Source: Prochlorococcus marinus bv. HNLC1 (GTDB lineage: Bacteria > Cyanobacteriota > Cyanobacteriia > PCC-6307 > Cyanobiaceae). From it: 64,000 nucleotides of DNA. Within the stretch, counting starts at the first letter, position 1. Every line of letters begins with the position of its first letter. A program made the position numbers and the translations under genes. Of the stretch, positions 31,149 to 40,342 are shown piece by piece. A model generated the notes under the pieces. The model had not been told where the DNA came from. It saw nothing but the letters and a program-made list of their open reading frames with translations, and made no database searches. The stretch is from positions 1,505,624 through 1,569,623 of the forward strand of contig GL947594.1 in assembly GCA_000218705.1 (NCBI GenBank), written 5' to 3'.

Positions 31149-32435
31149 TTAAATACTAGATAAGAAATCTCTTGTAATTAGATTTTCTTCTAATAAATTT
31201 GATATTAACTGAATCAAAGCAATTTTGACATGCGCAATATGCGTACCTCCTTGTATAAAAATATTGTAAGGTTTTCTTAAAGGTGCATCTGCCGAAAATT
31301 CGCTTGTACTACCTTCAATAAATGTTCCTCCAGCCATCAACAAATTCGATTCATAACCATTCATTACAGAAGGGATTACATTTAAGAAAGAATCTACAGG
31401 AGAAGAGGACTGGAATGATTGGCAAATCTTTTTTATAAGTAAGGGATCTTCTAACTGAATAGCTTGAATAATATCTGATCTATATGCACCAGGCTCAGGC
31501 AGGACTTTAAAACCAATTTTTTTAAATACAGAAGCTATAAGATCAGCACAATTTAATGATTCATGAATCATTTGTGGAGAGAGGAATAAGCCTTGAAGTA
31601 TCGTCCTACTTAATCCAAAATTTATGCCTGCTTTAGAACCAATTCCTGGAGATGTTAACCTACAGCATGCAAGTTCCACTAATTCTTGATCTCCTGCTAC
31701 ATATCCACCACTTGGAACAATTGTGCCTCCTAAATTTTTAATCAAAGATCCAGCGACTATATTTGCACCAATAGCAGTAGGTTCTTTATCCTCTACTAAT
31801 TCCCCATAACAGTTATCTACAAAACAAATACAATTTTCATTAATAGAATGAACTAACTTACAAATTCTTTGTATATCTTTTTTATTTAATGAACGCCTCC
31901 AAGTATAGCCACAACTTTTCTGAATAAAAACGAGTTTACAATTAGTCTGCAAAACTATTTCCCTTAGTTGATTATCAAAAGTACTATTATTTCTGAAATC
32001 TATTTGTTGATATTTTATACCAAAATCAATTAAAGATCCCTGCCCTTTCTTTCTTAAACCTATAACCTCTTCGAGAGTATCATAGGGATTACCAGTAACA
32101 GAAAGCATTGTATCTCCTGGCCTAAGAATACCAAATAATACAGAACCTATTGCATGGGTCCCACTAACAAATTGCATCCTTACAGCAGCTTTTTCTGCTT
32201 GAAACAAATTCGCATAAATATTATCAATTTTTTCTCTAGAGATATCATCAAGTCCCATACCTGTAGCATTATTAAAATGACTTGTTGATAATTTCTCATC
32301 ATGAAAAATATTAAGAATATTTTGCAATTTGAGATAAAGATCATTAGATCTTCTTATAAATAAGTTATTTAGTTCTATTTCTGATTCAAAAACAAAGTTT
32401 CTAACCAGTTCGTAATCTTTTGATTTCTTATTCAT
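31149..32435 (-). CDS. Methionine gamma-lyase-family PLP enzyme (aluminium-resistance protein type)
   Basis: This 428-residue fold-type I PLP protein matches the family named methionine gamma-lyase/aluminium resistance protein. Features are RMQFVSGTHAIGSVLFGILRPGD, TGNPYDTLEEVIG, QKSCGYTWRRSL, FVDNCYGE and the candidate PLP lysine in GSLIKNLGGTIVPSGGYVAG. The true reaction is not established for most members, and a C-S lyase on sulfur amino acids is the family expectation. It overlaps the upstream unknown gene by 8 bp and is 6 bp from gcvH. Confidence 0.82.
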   Translation of the reverse strand: MNKKSKDYELVRNFVFESEIELNNLFIRRSNDLYLKLQNILNIFHDEKLSTSHFNNATGMGLDDISREKIDNIYANLFQAEKAAVRMQFVSGTHAIGSVLFGILRPGDTMLSVTGNPYDTLEEVIGLRKKGQGSLIDFGIKYQQIDFRNNSTFDNQLREIVLQTNCKLVFIQKSCGYTWRRSLNKKDIQRICKLVHSINENCICFVDNCYGELVEDKEPTAIGANIVAGSLIKNLGGTIVPSGGYVAGDQELVELACCRLTSPGIGSKAGINFGLSRTILQGLFLSPQMIHESLNCADLIASVFKKIGFKVLPEPGAYRSDIIQAIQLEDPLLIKKICQSFQSSSPVDSFLNVIPSVMNGYESNLLMAGGTFIEGSTSEFSADAPLRKPYNIFIQGGTHIAHVKIALIQLISNLLEENLITRDFLSSI

Positions 32436-33148
32436 CTTTTAAAGTATTTCCTTCTTTCAATAAAACCATATTTCTAAGTTCAGCAAGAAACGAATTTGGT
32501 CCACCAGAAAATAATGATAGTTTTCGCGATGCTTCATAAAGATCCAATAACTCACCATCTAACTCTTCAGCGGTATAGTCTTTAAGTCCCGCAATAACCT
32601 CTGCAAATCTATCTCTTCTGGAAACTTTTATTACAGAATAAGCATTCATTATGTCATCCTTACAATGTCTCCATGGACGATTCATACAGAAATGTTCTGA
32701 TAATGCCTCACTCAGTTGGGATGCCTCTTCATCCTCTATAAACCAATCAAAAGTTGATGGTAATGGTCTTAAACCTGAGAAGATCTCAAATAATTCTCCA
32801 GCAGTAATTGGATTGCCATCATCATTCTTTAAGAGGGAAAGATGACTCTTGCAATGTTTTCCATAACTCAGGGTAAGACCCTTCTAATTGATCCCTTATC
32901 GATTCAACTCCGCGATATAGAATCGTATTTACTTGCGCTAGCGCCAAAAAAACCTCAGGTCCTGGCGAAGATAATTTTCCATTCCTTAGATTTGATATTT
33001 GAGAATTATGAACTCTACCTAAATCAAGTATTTCAGACAAAAGTGGCAATACTTTATGTGACCAAGCATTTCTTTCATGCCATACATGTATCAAATGAGC
33101 CATCGCTCTACGCCCACTTGATAATTTATCGCGATAACCTTGACTCAC
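32428..33148 (-). CDS. Unrecognised protein with helix-turn-helix-like N-terminus, frameshifted
   Basis: Two fragments (33148-32822 and 32685-32428) and the frame between them make one protein of about 239 residues if one A is removed from the AAA near 32829-32832, so that SSFPLK runs on into NDDGNPITAGELFEIF. Residues 35-75 (LPLLSEILDLGRVHNSQISNLRNGKLSSPGPEVFLALAQVN) resemble an XRE-like helix-turn-helix. The rest is acidic and helical with no family I know. It overlaps the PLP enzyme by 8 bp and heads the gcv block, 72 bp from divergent desC. A regulator is possible but only inferred. Confidence 0.6.
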
Positions 33149-33220
33149 AGATAAGTAAACGGATCAATAGTATAGTATGATAATATTTCATATCGGCACA
33201 TTTGAAAACAGCTTAATATT

Positions 33221-34159
33221 ATGAATAAACTTCTTTTCCAAGAAACAGCAAAACTCTCAAGACCTGTCCCGCCAGAAAAAGTAATTGATTTACATAAAAA
33301 ATTTCTTGCTCCAAATAAGCAATCTTCCAAATACCCACCAAAACTACATAAAACTTGGGGAACAATCTTTTTTATGCTGGTTATTCATATATTGTCTGTA
33401 GTAGCTTTACAACCAAAATTCTGGAGTACACCATCTATTGTCACATTACTATTCTTCTATTGGCTTACAGCATGCCTAGGAGTAACACTTGGATATCATA
33501 GATTATTGTCACATAGAGCATTTATAGTCCCTCTTTGGTTAGAAAGGTTTTTTGCAACCTGTGGTGCAATTAGTTGTCAGCATGGACCAATTGATTGGGT
33601 CGGTTTACATAGGCATCACCATTCATTCTCAGATACTGAAGTTGATCATCACAATAGCAAAAGAGGATTCTGGTATAGCCACATGGGTTGGATGTTTAAA
33701 GATGTAGAGGCCTTAAAAGCAGTACCAAAACTAAGTAGAGATCTAATTAAAGATCCATATTATAGATTTTTGAATAAATATTTTTTATTCCTTCAAATTC
33801 CTATTGGGTTATCTTTATTTGCTATTGGAGAAAAACTTGGAGTTGGAGGATGGTCACTTGTTCTATGGGGCATACCTCTAAGATTAGTAGTCGTCTATCA
33901 CATTACATGGTTAGTTAACTCTGCTACACACTGCTGGGGTACTGTCGCCTTTGATAGTGGAGATGAATCAAGAAATAATGCTTGGGTAGCAGCTCTTACT
34001 TTTGGAGAAGGTTGGCATAATAATCATCATGCTTTCCCAAACTCAGCTAGACAAGGACTTTTTAAAGGACAAATTGATCTAACTTGGGAACATATAAAGT
34101 TTCTTGCAAGATTAGGTTTTGCAAAAAAAATAAAATTGCCCTCAAGGACTTATTATTAG
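33221..34159 (+). CDS. desC: Acyl-lipid delta-9 fatty acid desaturase
   Basis: This is a membrane di-iron desaturase that introduces the first double bond into membrane fatty acids. The three His boxes are HRLLSH, HRHHH and HNNHH, within four hydrophobic segments (LVIHILSVVAL, LLFFYWLTACLGVTLGYH, FLQIPIGLSLFAIG and the following Val-rich segment). At 312 residues with GYHRLLSHRAF it matches the cyanobacterial DesC type. Specificity for the delta-9 position is inferred from family. It is divergent from the unknown HTH-like gene and 21 bp upstream of rplI. Confidence 0.93.
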   Translation: MNKLLFQETAKLSRPVPPEKVIDLHKKFLAPNKQSSKYPPKLHKTWGTIFFMLVIHILSVVALQPKFWSTPSIVTLLFFYWLTACLGVTLGYHRLLSHRAFIVPLWLERFFATCGAISCQHGPIDWVGLHRHHHSFSDTEVDHHNSKRGFWYSHMGWMFKDVEALKAVPKLSRDLIKDPYYRFLNKYFLFLQIPIGLSLFAIGEKLGVGGWSLVLWGIPLRLVVVYHITWLVNSATHCWGTVAFDSGDESRNNAWVAALTFGEGWHNNHHAFPNSARQGLFKGQIDLTWEHIKFLARLGFAKKIKLPSRTYY

Positions 34160-34180
34160 ATAATATTCATTATTTTAATT

Positions 34181-34636
34181 ATGGCGAAAAGAGTTCAAGT
34201 TGTACTAACTGAGAATATTTCCAGCTTAGGAAAAGATGGAGATGTAGTTGATGTAGCGCCTGGATACGCAAGAAATTTTCTATTTCCAACAGGCAAGGCA
34301 GTTAATGTTACTCCATCAGTACTTAAACAAATAGAAAGGAAAAGAGAAAAAGAAAAAATTGCAGCTGAAAAAATCAAAAAAGAAGCTTTAGACTTTAAGA
34401 CAGCTTTGAAAACTATTGGAAGATTTACTATTAAAAAACAGGTTGGAGAAGATGGTGTTCTTTTTGGAACTGTCACAAATGGAGATGTAGCAGAAGCTAT
34501 TAAAGTATCAACAAAAAAAGAGATTGACAGAAGAGACATACAAGTACCTGATATTCATACACTTGGTTCCTACACAGTTCAAATCAAGCTACACCAAGAA
34601 GTAAGTGCAGAAGTAAATATAGAAGTAACAAGTTAA
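34181..34636 (+). CDS. rplI: 50S ribosomal protein L9
   Basis: L9 binds 23S rRNA and limits ribosome slippage and overtaking. The N-terminal [32 protein letters not shown] is diagnostic, followed by the long connecting helix (about residues 40-75, rich in Glu and Lys) and the C-terminal domain with LFGTVT. The length of 151 residues is normal. It is followed by dnaB after 59 bp, a common bacterial pairing. Confidence 0.98.
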   Translation: MAKRVQVVLTENISSLGKDGDVVDVAPGYARNFLFPTGKAVNVTPSVLKQIERKREKEKIAAEKIKKEALDFKTALKTIGRFTIKKQVGEDGVLFGTVTNGDVAEAIKVSTKKEIDRRDIQVPDIHTLGSYTVQIKLHQEVSAEVNIEVTS

Positions 34637-34695
34637 AATATTTGTTGCATATTTTTAAAAACTAGCCAGAGTATATATCTAAGTAATTTAAAAAT

Positions 34696-36084
34696 ATGGT
34701 TTCAATCCCGTTTCAAAATAATGGATCTAATGCAGGTAATAAGTTTAAAAAAAATAATAGTAATGAAGCTTCTGGATTAGTTCCACCTCAGAATATTCAA
34801 GCTGAAGAGTCTGTACTTGGAGGAATATTACTTGATCCAGATGCAATTGGCAGAATTGCAGATTTACTAAGACCTGAAGCATTTTACATAAATGCTCATA
34901 AAGAAATTTACAAAACTGCTATAACATTGCACTCCCAAGGTAAGCCTACTGATCTTACCTCTATGAGTGCATGGCTTGCGGATAATGGGTCATTAGACTT
35001 AATTGGAGGCAATAATAAACTAGTCGAATTAGTCGAAAACGTATCTTCTACTGCCTCGATCGAACAAGTTGCAAGCTTAATTAGTGATAAATTCTTAAGA
35101 AGACAATTAATACGCTCAGGGAATGAAGTTGTTCAGCTTGGTTTTGACCAATCTCAAGGTACTGATGAAATACTTGATAAAGCAGAGCAAAAAATATTTG
35201 AGATAAGTCAAGAAAAACCATCAAAAGGATTAACTCAAGCAGCAGAAATATTAACAAGCACATTCAATGAAATTGAATCTAGATCTTTAGGAACATCCGT
35301 AGCAGGAATTCCTGTAAATTTTTATGATCTAGATGCGATGACTCAAGGTTTTCAAAGAAGTGATCTCATTATTGTTGCAGGAAGACCTTCAATGGGTAAG
35401 ACCTCAATGGTTCTAAACCTTGCAAAAAATGTTGCGCAATCCCAAGATTTACCAGTATGCGTATTTAGTTTGGAAATGAGTAAAGAACAATTAACTTATA
35501 GATTACTCTCCATGGAAGTAGGTATAGAAAGTGGAAGATTAAGGACAGGAAGACTGCAGCAAGATGAATGGCCCTTGTTAGGTGAAGGTATTAATTCATT
35601 AGGTCAACTTCCTATATTTATTGATGACAAACCAAACTCAAGTGTTCTAGAGATGAGATCACTATGTAGAAGGCTTATAGCAGAACAGGGGAAAGAACTT
35701 GGTTTGATAGTAATCGATTATTTACAATTAATGGAGGGAACTACCCCTGACAATAGAGTTCAGGAATTATCAAGGATTACTAGAGGATTAAAAGGAATGG
35801 CAAGAGAATTAAAAGTACCTGTTGTTGCACTATCACAATTAAGTAGAGGCGTTGAATCCAGAACAAATAAAAGGCCAATGTTAAGTGACTTGAGAGAGTC
35901 TGGATCTATAGAGCAAGATGCTGATTTAGTACTAATGATTTATCGTGATGAATATTACAATCCTGACACCGAAGATAGAGGAATTACTGAAATTATTGTG
36001 ACCAAGCATAGGAATGGTCCAGTGGGAACAGTAAAATTATTATTTGAGCCTCAATATACAAGATTTAGAAACTTAGCAAATTAA
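34696..36084 (+). CDS. dnaB: Replicative DNA helicase DnaB
   Basis: DnaB is the hexameric fork helicase. The N-terminal helical domain starts at [19 protein letters not shown], and the RecA-like motor has Walker A GRPSMGKT near residues 231-238, the DnaB motif DYLQLM, and [14 protein letters not shown]. The length is 462 residues with no intein in the Walker A or DYLQLM positions, although inteins are frequent there in other cyanobacteria. It is followed by mnmG after 8 bp. Confidence 0.98.
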   Translation: MVSIPFQNNGSNAGNKFKKNNSNEASGLVPPQNIQAEESVLGGILLDPDAIGRIADLLRPEAFYINAHKEIYKTAITLHSQGKPTDLTSMSAWLADNGSLDLIGGNNKLVELVENVSSTASIEQVASLISDKFLRRQLIRSGNEVVQLGFDQSQGTDEILDKAEQKIFEISQEKPSKGLTQAAEILTSTFNEIESRSLGTSVAGIPVNFYDLDAMTQGFQRSDLIIVAGRPSMGKTSMVLNLAKNVAQSQDLPVCVFSLEMSKEQLTYRLLSMEVGIESGRLRTGRLQQDEWPLLGEGINSLGQLPIFIDDKPNSSVLEMRSLCRRLIAEQGKELGLIVIDYLQLMEGTTPDNRVQELSRITRGLKGMARELKVPVVALSQLSRGVESRTNKRPMLSDLRESGSIEQDADLVLMIYRDEYYNPDTEDRGITEIIVTKHRNGPVGTVKLLFEPQYTRFRNLAN

Positions 36085-36092
36085 TAAATTCA

Positions 36093-38042
36093 ATGAAAAC
36101 CGACAATTCCATAAATGAATCTTTTGAGATAATTGTAATTGGTGGAGGCCATGCCGGTTGCGAAGCTGCTATTACATCTGCAAAGCTAGGATTCTCAACT
36201 GCATTATTTACAATAAATTTAGATCGAATTGCTTGGCAACCATGTAATCCAGCAGTAGGTGGACCTGCTAAAAGTCAATTAGTGCACGAAGTAGATGCTT
36301 TGGGAGGAATAATCGGAAAAATTGCAGATGAAACAGCTATTCAGAAAAGGATCTTAAATGCGAGTAGAGGGCCTGCAGTATGGGCACTAAGAGCACAGAC
36401 TGATAAGAGAGAATATTCAAAGAGGATGATAGAAATTCTTCAAAATACTGAGAATCTTACGCTCAAAGAGGCAATGATTACTGACTTAGAGGTTGAGGAA
36501 ATAATAGAATCATCTGGTATTCAGAAAAATATAAGAAAAAAGATCAAAGGAGTAAAAACATTTTTTGGAAGTAGTTATTCTGCTAAGGCGATCATAATAA
36601 CTGCAGGGACTTTTTTAGAGGGAAGAATATGGATAGGTAATAAATCTATGTCTGCGGGGAGATCAGGAGAGCAAGCAGCAACTGGGTTAACTGAATGCCT
36701 GCATAAGATTGGTATTAAAACAGAAAGATTAAAAACTGGCACTCCTGCAAGAGTAGATAAAAAAAGCATTAATTTTGATGCACTTGATATTCAACCTAGT
36801 ACAGCAATTGATAAAAATTTTTCCTTTGATCCTACAGTTAAAACATTAATGCCCCAGGTTAGTTGCCATATAACTCGAACTACTTCAAAAACACACGAAT
36901 TAATTAGAAATAACTTGCATTTAACACCAATCTATGGAGGTTTTATTGATAGTAAAGGTCCTAGATATTGCCCATCAATAGAAGATAAAATTGTTAAATT
37001 TGCCGAAAAAGAATCGCATCAAATCTTCCTAGAACCTGAAGGAATAAATACTCCTGAAATATATGTACAAGGTTTCTCAACAGGACTACCAGAAAATATT
37101 CAATTAGAATTATTGCAGACACTTCCTGGGCTTGAAAATTGTACTATGCTTCGACCTGCATATGCAGTTGAATATGACTATATTCCCGCAACGCAATTAC
37201 AACCTTCGCTAGAAACAATATCAATTGAGAATTTATTTTGTGCCGGGCAAATCAATGGGACAACTGGCTATGAAGAAGCAGCAGCTCAAGGATTAGTTGC
37301 AGGCATTAATACAACAAGGAAACTAAAAGGTTTAAATCCTATAATATTTTCGCGTGAAAGTAGTTATATAGGAACAATGATCAATGATCTAATTACACGA
37401 GACTTAAAAGAACCTTATAGGGTTTTAACAAGTAGAAGTGAGTATAGATTAACGTTAAGAGGAGATAATGCAGACCGCCGATTAACCTCTTTAGGTTATG
37501 AGATTGGATTGATTGATCAAAGAAGATGGGATCTCTACACTGAGAAAATTAAAATTATGAAAGAAGAGACTGAAAGGCTAAAAAACACACGGATAAAATG
37601 TACAGATAAAATATCAACTTCTTTAGAACAAGATTATGGAATAAAAATAAAAGGCTCAGCAACATTAGAAGAACTTCTTAAAAAAACAAATTTCTACTCA
37701 GAAGGGCTTATTAAATATGGCTTAATGAGTGAAGATATATCTTCAGCGATAAGAGAAGGAATTGAAATAGATATAAAATATCAAGGTTATTTAAAAAGAC
37801 AGAGAAACAACATAGCTCAAATAGAAAGGCAGCGATTAAAAAGACTATCTAAAGAAATTAACTATTCAAAAATTGAGACTTTATCTTTGGAAGCTAGAGA
37901 AAAATTGAATCTTGTAAAACCAAATAGTATTGGAGATGCTTCACAAATACCAGGAGTTAGTAAAGCTGATTTAACAGCATTACTTGTTTGGTTAAAAATC
38001 AAAGAACTTAAAAAAGATAAATTCAATATTTCCAAAAACTAG
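36093..38042 (+). CDS. mnmG: tRNA uridine-34 carboxymethylaminomethyl enzyme MnmG (GidA)
   Basis: With MnmE, MnmG installs the 5-carboxymethylaminomethyl group on U34 of several tRNAs. The FAD-binding [10 protein letters not shown] is at about residues 16-25. The conserved [22 protein letters not shown] and the second family motif [16 protein letters not shown] are present. The 649-residue length is typical. It shares a short-spaced run with rplI and dnaB upstream and ycf21 26 bp downstream. Confidence 0.97.
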   Translation: MKTDNSINESFEIIVIGGGHAGCEAAITSAKLGFSTALFTINLDRIAWQPCNPAVGGPAKSQLVHEVDALGGIIGKIADETAIQKRILNASRGPAVWALRAQTDKREYSKRMIEILQNTENLTLKEAMITDLEVEEIIESSGIQKNIRKKIKGVKTFFGSSYSAKAIIITAGTFLEGRIWIGNKSMSAGRSGEQAATGLTECLHKIGIKTERLKTGTPARVDKKSINFDALDIQPSTAIDKNFSFDPTVKTLMPQVSCHITRTTSKTHELIRNNLHLTPIYGGFIDSKGPRYCPSIEDKIVKFAEKESHQIFLEPEGINTPEIYVQGFSTGLPENIQLELLQTLPGLENCTMLRPAYAVEYDYIPATQLQPSLETISIENLFCAGQINGTTGYEEAAAQGLVAGINTTRKLKGLNPIIFSRESSYIGTMINDLITRDLKEPYRVLTSRSEYRLTLRGDNADRRLTSLGYEIGLIDQRRWDLYTEKIKIMKEETERLKNTRIKCTDKISTSLEQDYGIKIKGSATLEELLKKTNFYSEGLIKYGLMSEDISSAIREGIEIDIKYQGYLKRQRNNIAQIERQRLKRLSKEINYSKIETLSLEAREKLNLVKPNSIGDASQIPGVSKADLTALLVWLKIKELKKDKFNISKN

Positions 38043-38068
38043 TTAATATCTAAGAAATATTTTAAATA

Positions 38069-38677
38069 GTGGAAAATAATAATCTTTTCAATTCTCCCAA
38101 AATCTTATGGGAAGAAACTTCATCCATTTTTCTAGATAAAAATAAATATCCTGAAATTCCAGGAGCATGGAAACTTATGCTTCTTGGTGATGGAAGCCCT
38201 ACAAGACATTTACAACTACTGACAAAAAAAGAAACAAAGATTGAATTAATTGGTATGAATTATGATAAAGAATTATCAAAAGAAACTCCAAAAGAAATTC
38301 ATCAACTTACAAAACCTTTAATAAGAAGACAAGTTTGGATTAAAAATAATGATATTACTCTCGCATGGGCTGAGAGTTGGTGGAATAATGAAGCGGTGAA
38401 TATTAATCTTCCAAATAAAAAAGAACCTATTTGGAAAAATCTTACAAAAGATCGTTCTGAGCTATTTAGAGAAGTTGATGCTATCTCAATTGTAGATTCT
38501 CACTGGTTGCAAGAAGAGTTTTCAATAAAAGGACCTTTCTGGTCAAGAAATTATAGATTTTTCAGAAATAAAAAGCCATTAACAATAATTCGTGAGGTAT
38601 TTAATCCTTACATAGAGAAATGGTTAGGGAACTCAGGACTTGTAGAATATTTAAATTTATTGTCTACTGCGTCTTGA
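38069..38677 (+). CDS. ycf21: Chorismate lyase, Ycf21-type
   Basis: The 202-residue protein matches the Ycf21/DUF98 family. The cyanobacterial member is known to cleave chorismate to 4-hydroxybenzoate and pyruvate, the entry to plastoquinone synthesis. Visible family features are GDGSPTRHLQLL near residues 41-52, RRQVWI and the C-terminal LFREV...W..E..IKGPFWSRNYRF. It starts with GTG, 26 bp after mnmG. Its 3' end overlaps an opposite-strand gene by 21 bp. Confidence 0.85.
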   Translation: MENNNLFNSPKILWEETSSIFLDKNKYPEIPGAWKLMLLGDGSPTRHLQLLTKKETKIELIGMNYDKELSKETPKEIHQLTKPLIRRQVWIKNNDITLAWAESWWNNEAVNINLPNKKEPIWKNLTKDRSELFREVDAISIVDSHWLQEEFSIKGPFWSRNYRFFRNKKPLTIIREVFNPYIEKWLGNSGLVEYLNLLSTAS

Positions 38678-39217
38678 TCTTGGGAAATTTCTTCCTAAAG
38701 ATTTTCTGTTAACATCAGATTTTTGATCCAAATGATACTCATCTCTCTTCTCGGAAGGCCTTTTCCACTTATTTGTTTGAAAAAAAGAATCTTCTTCCCA
38801 ACCTTGATTAGAGTCATCCTTTGAAGGAGCAAGTCTTTTTTGTTGCTCGACAATATTATCTTTTAATCTTAAAGATATTGCTTCTAAAGGTCTTTTCTCT
38901 TGAAATGAAAAATCTTCCTCAGCATCAGGGCCTCTACTATATGATTTAAATTCTTTTTCATCTATTTCAATATCATCATTGCTCCATTCTTCAAAATCAT
39001 CTTCAAAAAAAGAATCCATTTTATCTGTCACCCAATTGCCAACATTCCTAACATTTCTTCTAGAAAAGTCTCTAAAACTTTGTCTTTTTCTTGTTCCAGG
39101 TCTGGTACCAGAGAAGCCATCTGCAATTTGTCTACCTGCTTCAAAAATCTGTTCAAATCTTTGATCAAAATTTACTCCATCAGATCTATTATTTAATTTT
39201 CTTCTTGATGATCTCAT
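38657..39217 (-). CDS. Unrecognised highly charged protein
   Basis: This 186-residue protein is dominated by Arg, Lys, Asp, Glu and Ser, with a basic N-terminus (MRSSRRKLNNRSD), an aromatic/acidic middle (DKMDSFFEDDFEEW) and an Arg-rich C-terminus (RNFPRSRRSRQ). It has no membrane segment and is probably largely disordered. RNA or ribosome association would fit the composition but is not shown. It overlaps the end of ycf21 in antisense by 21 bp and lies 76 bp downstream of the SprT-like gene on the same strand. Confidence 0.6.
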   Translation of the reverse strand: MRSSRRKLNNRSDGVNFDQRFEQIFEAGRQIADGFSGTRPGTRKRQSFRDFSRRNVRNVGNWVTDKMDSFFEDDFEEWSNDDIEIDEKEFKSYSRGPDAEEDFSFQEKRPLEAISLRLKDNIVEQQKRLAPSKDDSNQGWEEDSFFQTNKWKRPSEKRDEYHLDQKSDVNRKSLGRNFPRSRRSRQ

Positions 39218-39293
39218 GTTAATTATATTTTAAACATAAACTAGTTCAATAGATTTGAAGATTCAAATTTATAAACAAAATAAAAATATTTAA

Positions 39294-39824
39294 TCATTTC
39301 TCAAACACTATTAAACATTTCTCATTCCAAGTACTATTAAAAAATAAATTGCAACAACTTTTACAAGCAATATTTTTCATTCTTCGTCGATACATATAAG
39401 TTAAACCACAATGAAGACATTTACCTTGATATTTCAATTCTTTCCTCTGAACAGGAAAACTGTGTCTAATTGTTATTTCAAAAGTATCCTGCCTATTATT
39501 TATCTCATTCATTTTATTAACAAAATTAATGCCATGAATTTCATTAGTTTTTAAAATTCTATCTATCCAAGCATGAATCATTTCATGACAAAGTGTACTT
39601 TGAATATCTCTCAAAGGTAAAGATTCTAGAATTGGCTTTGACAAAACAATTTCAGAAGAGATATGGCCATTAACTTTACTTCGCTTATAAAATCCTGCAG
39701 TCGTTTTCAATCTATTATCACTCCATCTAACCTTTACAATTGGCTCAAAATCGATTGCTAAAGAATTTGCAAAAAATGATTTATTAAAGTTATGAAATAG
39801 TGGTAAAAGAGGTATAACAGCCAT
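39294..39824 (-). CDS. SprT-like zinc metalloprotease
   Basis: The 176-residue protein has the zinc-metalloprotease motif HEMIH in STLCHEMIHAWIDR near residues 94-107 and a C-terminal four-Cys zinc ribbon (CLHCGLTYMYRRRMKNIACKSC split as CxxC and CxxC). This is the layout of SprT/Spartan-like proteases. Eukaryotic Spartan removes DNA-protein crosslinks, whereas the bacterial substrate is not known. It is divergent from the next gene across 81 bp. Confidence 0.82.
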   Translation of the reverse strand: MAVIPLLPLFHNFNKSFFANSLAIDFEPIVKVRWSDNRLKTTAGFYKRSKVNGHISSEIVLSKPILESLPLRDIQSTLCHEMIHAWIDRILKTNEIHGINFVNKMNEINNRQDTFEITIRHSFPVQRKELKYQGKCLHCGLTYMYRRRMKNIACKSCCNLFFNSTWNEKCLIVFEK

Positions 39825-39905
39825 TATGAATATAATTTATTTTATTTTGACAAAGAAAACCAACAAAATCGATTTATTTTCTTAAAGTAAATAAAAACAT
39901 TAATT

Positions 39906-40328
39906 ATGGATGCAACTTTAGTAAAAGATATTGGAGTTAAAGCACTTTTAGCTGGCGGTGCTGTACTTGTTTCATTTTGGACTTTTAATGCAGTGAAACT
40001 TGTTATAAAAGCAAGAGGTATTAATCCTCTTGTTAGAAAATTTTTTGATCAGATAGCAGCAGGAAGGATTGATGCGGCTTATGGTTTAACTAGCAAGACA
40101 TACAAAACCCATGTCAAGAGACAAGATTTCCTAAAATTCTTGGCTAGTTTAAATTTAAATAAATACAGAAATCTTAAATCTGGCACACCTAGGATCCAAG
40201 AAGATCAAATAATTATTACTTTGAATTTAAAATCTGAAGATAAAAAAGAAGAATTACCTTTGGATTTTACTTTTTCTCAAATTGATAATGACTGGAAAAT
40301 TGATCGAATATCTAAAGCAAACAAATAA
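39906..40328 (+). CDS. Small membrane-anchored protein, NTF2-like C-terminus possible
   Basis: The 140 residues comprise one N-terminal membrane helix (about 10-34) and a soluble domain with FFDQIAAGRIDAAYGLTSKTYK and a final beta-rich LDFTFSQIDNDWKIDRI. The helix-then-curved-sheet pattern resembles small NTF2-like or DUF4864-type domains that may bind a ligand or partner, but this is only a resemblance. It lies 14 bp upstream of ligA and is likely cotranscribed. Confidence 0.68.
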   Translation: MDATLVKDIGVKALLAGGAVLVSFWTFNAVKLVIKARGINPLVRKFFDQIAAGRIDAAYGLTSKTYKTHVKRQDFLKFLASLNLNKYRNLKSGTPRIQEDQIIITLNLKSEDKKEELPLDFTFSQIDNDWKIDRISKANK

Positions 40329-40342
40329 ATAATTTTTTAATT

